Shown: positions 61,023 to 64,000 of the stretch, piece after piece
How the letters are laid out: every line of letters starts with the position of its first letter
How positions within the stretch are numbered: the stretch's first letter is position 1
Origin: Nitratidesulfovibrio sp. SRB-5
Lineage (GTDB): Bacteria > Desulfobacterota > Desulfovibrionia > Desulfovibrionales > Desulfovibrionaceae
Assembly: GCF_019931275.1 (NCBI RefSeq)
Contig: NZ_JAIOTY010000001.1
Location: forward strand, 496,001-560,000
Direction: 5' to 3'
Length of the DNA: 64,000 nucleotides
Notes under the pieces: model-generated
The model's database searches: none
The model's input: only the letters and a program-made list of their open reading frames with translations
Told to the model about the DNA's origin: nothing
Translations under genes and position numbers: made by a program

Positions 61023-61493
61023 TTACTCCCGGTAGCCCGTATCGGGCGGCAGCCCGCGCGTAGAGGCCTGGGTGCGGGCCAGCACGTCGCAGCGTTCGTT
61101 TTCGGGGTGGCCGGAGTGGCCGCGCACCCAGTGAAAGCGCACCTGGTGCAGGTCCAGCAGGGGTTGCAGCCGCTCCCACAGGTCGCGGTTCTTCACCGGC
61201 TTCTTGTCGCTGGTCTTCCAGCCGTTGCGGCGCCAGCCCGCCAGCCACTTCTTTTCCACCGCGTTGCGCACGTACTGCGAGTCGGTATACAGGTCCACGC
61301 CGCACGGCTCCTTGAGCAGGGCCAGCGCCTCGATCACCGCCAGGATTTCCATGCGGTTGTTGGTGGTAAGGGCAAAGCCCCCCGAAAGTTCGCGCTCGGA
61401 GCCGTTGCAGCGCAGCACGGCGGCCCAGCCGCCGGGGCCGGGGTTGCCGAGGCACGAGCCGTCGGTGAAGGCTTGGACGTTCTTCATGGTCAT
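61023..61493 (-). CDS. rnhA: Ribonuclease HI
   Basis: A 156-residue enzyme degrading the RNA of RNA-DNA hybrids. All four catalytic acids are seen: Asp in FTDGSC, Glu in MEILAVIEA, Asp in YTDSQYV, and Asp in NERCDVLAR, with the basic protrusion [15 protein letters not shown] and the HSGH active-site His. Standard length. It starts at ATG 61493 (a second ATG at 61487 is possible). Confidence 0.96.
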   Translation of the reverse strand: MTMKNVQAFTDGSCLGNPGPGGWAAVLRCNGSERELSGGFALTTNNRMEILAVIEALALLKEPCGVDLYTDSQYVRNAVEKKWLAGWRRNGWKTSDKKPVKNRDLWERLQPLLDLHQVRFHWVRGHSGHPENERCDVLARTQASTRGLPPDTGYRE

Positions 61494-61543
61494 GGAATGG
61501 TCCGGTGATGTGGTTGCAGGTGATGCGGATGCGGGCCCGTTCG

Positions 61544-61605
61544 GTCAGGTGAGGCCGGTTCAGTCAGGTGAGGCCGGTCCAGGTGGCGGACAGGCCGGAC
61601 TGTGA
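61544..61605. repeat. Short direct repeat
   Basis: GTCAGGTGAGGCCGGTT/C occurs twice (about 61544 and 61563), followed by related GGACAGGCCGG motifs, in the spacer between rnhA and the TPM gene. Confidence 0.7.
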
Positions 61606-61659
61606 CTGCCGGACAGGGGCTGGCAGAGCCGTGCATGGCCGGGCCAGGTTCGCTGCCGG

Positions 61660-62181
61660 TCAGTTTTCGCCCAATCTGTCCCACAGGTGCTTCAGGGTGC
61701 GCACCAGCCCCTCGGCCCACTGGCCGGAAGCCATGGCGGGGCGCAGCCAGTCGTTTTCCAGGGTCTGGGCCAGGGTTTCGCCGTAGGCCTTGCGCAGCAG
61801 CGGCGGCAGTTCCACGATGGCCTGCCCCTTGGCCGGGCACAGTCCCACGAACAGGGTCTGGGCGTCCAGCCTTGGCAATTCCGGGGTATCGCGCCGGATG
61901 TGGATGAGCAGCTTTACCCCGTGCACCTCGCGGAAGGCGTCCACCAGTTCGCGCAGGGCCTTTTCCTGCGCGTCGGTCAGCAGGTCCGCCTCGTCCCACA
62001 CGGCGGAGGCGGCGCGCACGTCTGCCATGCGGCGTTCGGTGTTGGCCCAGAAGGCCCACGCCGTTGCCGCGAACACGGCGATGAGCAGCATGGTGCGCAG
62101 AAAGAACTGGCCCGGCGTGTCGGCATTGACCAGCGGCAGGCGCGGTTCTGCGCGGTCGCGCTTGGGAAACCGGAGGAACAT
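61660..62181 (-). CDS. TPM-domain protein
   Basis: A 173-residue protein with one N-terminal membrane helix (TMLLIAVFAATAWAFWA) and a TPM-type domain (DEADLLTDAQEKALRELVDAFREVHGVKLLIHI to LRPAMASGQWAEGLVRTLKHLW). TPM proteins have been linked to photosystem II repair in plants and to membrane-associated phosphatase-like folds in bacteria; the role here is unknown. It starts 12 bases after the stop of the aldehyde:ferredoxin oxidoreductase gene, so both form an operon. Confidence 0.8.
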   Translation of the reverse strand: MFLRFPKRDRAEPRLPLVNADTPGQFFLRTMLLIAVFAATAWAFWANTERRMADVRAASAVWDEADLLTDAQEKALRELVDAFREVHGVKLLIHIRRDTPELPRLDAQTLFVGLCPAKGQAIVELPPLLRKAYGETLAQTLENDWLRPAMASGQWAEGLVRTLKHLWDRLGEN

Positions 62182-62193
62182 GGTTCCCGGGCC

Positions 62194-63999
62194 TCAGCCC
62201 GCCGCCGGGGCGGGAGCATCCGCCATGCGGCGGATGGCGTCCACGTAGGCCAGGCGCAGGGCCTCCATGTAGGCCGTGTCGATGGGGCCCTTCCAGGTGA
62301 CGATTTCGGTAAAGCGTTTGGGAATGGTCACTTCCTCGGGCCGATAGCCGGTTTGCAGCTTCAGCCGCCAACGCGCCGCCTGCACGGTGCGCAGGGCGTC
62401 GGGCATGCCGTCTGCCTCTGCCCGGCAGCCGATGGCCGCCAGCGCCTCTTGCAGGCGCGGCATGGAATAGGCCTTGCGCGAGAACAGGCAGGCCACCATG
62501 CAGTTGATGGCGATGCGCTTCTGTTCGTCGTCGGCCAGGAAAGCCACGGCCTTGTTCACGTCCGCCGTGATTTCCTCCGGCGTGCGGAAGGTGCCCGGTT
62601 CGCGCGGGGGGACGGACTGGTCGAAGGAATAGCCGCCGCTGTCCAGGTGCGAATGGCGAAAGCCCAGCGCCTGCGCCACGAAGAACACCTCGCCCGTGGC
62701 ATACCCCGCCATTTCCTGCCCCAGCACGCAGGAAAACTCGCGGCCTCCGTATGCGTCGGTGGCAGAGGGGGTGCCCCGGCCCAGGGTGCGCCAGAATTCG
62801 TTGGCGCCGTTGGCCAGATGGTGCAGCCCGGTCATGTAGGTCGCCACGTTGCCGAAGGCCAGCGGGGCGAGGGTCTCGGCCTCTGTGATCACGCCGCGTT
62901 CCAGGGCTTCCGTGGCCCAGGCCAGGGCCACGCCCGCGCTCATGCAATCCAGTCCCAGCTTTTCGGTATCGTCCAGCAGGGCCAGCACGTCGGAGGCGTT
63001 GGTCAGCCCCAGCATGGACCCCTGGGCGAAGATGGGTTCGTAGTCGTACGACACCTGCTTGTACAGGAACTCGTGGTCCCGCGCGAACTGCTGGCGCAGC
63101 AGGCCGATGTGGATGCAGCCCACGGGGCAGCCCGCGCAGGCCGTCTGGCGCAACAGCAGCTGTTCGGCGAAGCGTTCGCCGGAAATGCCGTCGATGGCCG
63201 GATCGGTGGTGGCTTGCAGGTTGCGCCAGGGCAGGGCCTTCAACTCGTTGAGCACCGAAAGGTTCTCCGCCGTGCCGAGGTCGTGGTACTTCTGCATCAT
63301 GTCGGTGCCGGTGACGGCGCCGTAGATGTCCCGGAACAGCTTGGGGTAGTCCTTGCCTTCCGGCAGGGCGGCGCCGCCGTCCCCCAGCACCACGATGCCC
63401 TTGAGGTTCTTGGCGCCCATCACGGCGCCAGCCCCCAACCGCCCGAAATGGCGGAAGGAATCCACGTTGGCGCAAGCGAAGGCCACGCCCTTCTCGCCCG
63501 CCGGGCCGATGCGCACCGTGGAGCGGTGGCCGGAACTGTCCTTGCCGAAGCGGCGCAGGTACTTGCCGGTGACGAACACGTCCTGGCCGCGCAGGTAGTG
63601 CACGTCGTGCACCTCCAGCCGGCGCGACCCCACCACCAGGCAGGACAGGGTGCGCGCCGCACCGGTGATCATCAGCGCGTCGTACCCGGCAAAGCGCAGG
63701 GCCAGGGCCAGTCGGCCACCGGCGTGGCTTTCGGCCCATTGCCCGTTGTAGGGCGAACGGAACCCGCACACCACCTTGCTCATGAGCGGGTAGTAGCCGG
63801 TCAGCGGGCCGATGGCGAAGATCAGCGGCTGGCGCGGGTCTTCGGCGGGCGCCCCGGGCAGGCCGTAGGCCTCGTACAGGGCGGCGGCCAGGCCGCTGCC
63901 GCCGAGGTGCAGAGGGCGTCCCTCGAACTGGATGACGCGCGAGGCCCCGGTGGCCAGGTCAACGTGCAACACGCGCGAGGTGGTGGCGCTAGCGGGCAT
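62194..63999 (-). CDS. aor: Aldehyde:ferredoxin oxidoreductase (tungsten-pterin enzyme)
   Basis: A 601-residue enzyme of the AOR family, which interconverts aldehydes and acids with a tungstopterin and a [4Fe-4S] cluster. The N-terminus VLHVDLATGASRVIQFEG and LHLGGSGLAAALYEAYG fit the family start, so ATG 63999 is probably genuine although one base from the window end. Cluster ligands are CAGCPVGC (three Cys) and a late Cys in INCMVACLF. Pterin-binding loops include GAVMGAKNLKGIVV. The GLDCMSAG segment is also typical. It may detoxify aldehydes or feed reduced ferredoxin. It is followed by the TPM gene. Confidence 0.93.
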   Translation of the reverse strand: MPASATTSRVLHVDLATGASRVIQFEGRPLHLGGSGLAAALYEAYGLPGAPAEDPRQPLIFAIGPLTGYYPLMSKVVCGFRSPYNGQWAESHAGGRLALALRFAGYDALMITGAARTLSCLVVGSRRLEVHDVHYLRGQDVFVTGKYLRRFGKDSSGHRSTVRIGPAGEKGVAFACANVDSFRHFGRLGAGAVMGAKNLKGIVVLGDGGAALPEGKDYPKLFRDIYGAVTGTDMMQKYHDLGTAENLSVLNELKALPWRNLQATTDPAIDGISGERFAEQLLLRQTACAGCPVGCIHIGLLRQQFARDHEFLYKQVSYDYEPIFAQGSMLGLTNASDVLALLDDTEKLGLDCMSAGVALAWATEALERGVITEAETLAPLAFGNVATYMTGLHHLANGANEFWRTLGRGTPSATDAYGGREFSCVLGQEMAGYATGEVFFVAQALGFRHSHLDSGGYSFDQSVPPREPGTFRTPEEITADVNKAVAFLADDEQKRIAINCMVACLFSRKAYSMPRLQEALAAIGCRAEADGMPDALRTVQAARWRLKLQTGYRPEEVTIPKRFTEIVTWKGPIDTAYMEALRLAYVDAIRRMADAPAPAAG

Positions 64000-64000
64000 G

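Overview
The window looks like chromosomal DNA of a G+C-rich sulfate-reducing deltaproteobacterium of the Desulfovibrionaceae (Desulfovibrio/Nitratidesulfovibrio type). This is inferred from the gene content: a decaheme cytochrome fused to a b-type cytochrome, an aldehyde:ferredoxin oxidoreductase, full-length NifU/NifS, an archaeal-type stand-alone FMN glutamate synthase domain, many two-component, HD-GYP and PilZ genes, and the high G+C. No rRNA, insertion sequence, phage or CRISPR array is visible. One tRNA (Glu, anticodon TTC) has its own promoter and terminator. LAYOUT: 1-7.1 kb (minus strand) carries a partial DUF4139 protein, a cupin, penicillin-binding protein 1A, a YkgJ-type cysteine-cluster protein and an ArnT-like glycosyltransferase. 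7.4-14.5 kb has an aldehyde-dehydrogenase fold without catalytic residues, a COG2509 FAD protein, a small conserved protein, a membrane protein, tRNA-Glu and a class II Fic protein behind an operator-like repeat array. 14.7-24.6 kb is the most coherent accessory block. It holds a histidine kinase with a periplasmic solute-binding sensor, a sigma-54 response regulator, a sigma-54 (-24/-12) promoter with a candidate upstream palindrome, a PstS-like exported binding protein, a Tat-exported FMN alpha-hydroxy-acid dehydrogenase, a decaheme c/b cytochrome, and a diguanylate cyclase with the same kind of periplasmic sensor as the kinase. 24.6-36.6 kb has a degenerate WecB-like protein, a zinc-ribbon protein, a five-PAS histidine kinase, TatA, a GATE-type membrane protein, CheV and a sigma-54 activator whose receiver domain lacks the phosphoacceptor. 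36.8-43.8 kb has a U32 protein, a PHP phosphoesterase, Trm112, two small heat-shock proteins in tandem, YfcE, a Dus enzyme and a MerR/carboxymuconolactone-decarboxylase pair. 44-49.7 kb is mainly sulfur and Fe-S cluster metabolism: EpsC, CysK, NifS, NifU. 49.9-54.1 kb has tandem HD-GYP proteins divergent from a chemoreceptor. 54.8-64 kb has a PDZ lipoprotein with a destroyed M48 zinc site, FMN glutamate synthase, YjbQ, a second GATE-type paralogue, a PilZ protein, RNase HI, a TPM-domain protein and aldehyde:ferredoxin oxidoreductase. HOW IT FITS TOGETHER: the 14.7-22.8 kb genes read as one circuit. A periplasmic solute would be sensed by the kinase, the sigma-54 regulator would activate the promoter at 18449, and the operon would provide a binding protein, an exported flavin dehydrogenase and a multiheme membrane cytochrome that moves its electrons. 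Two general features stand out. Several proteins keep a fold but have lost its catalytic residues (aldehyde dehydrogenase, receiver domain, M48 peptidase, WecB-like). Short tandem repeats, mostly 9 bp and often built on GGCCAGAC, recur both between and inside genes, usually keeping frame.
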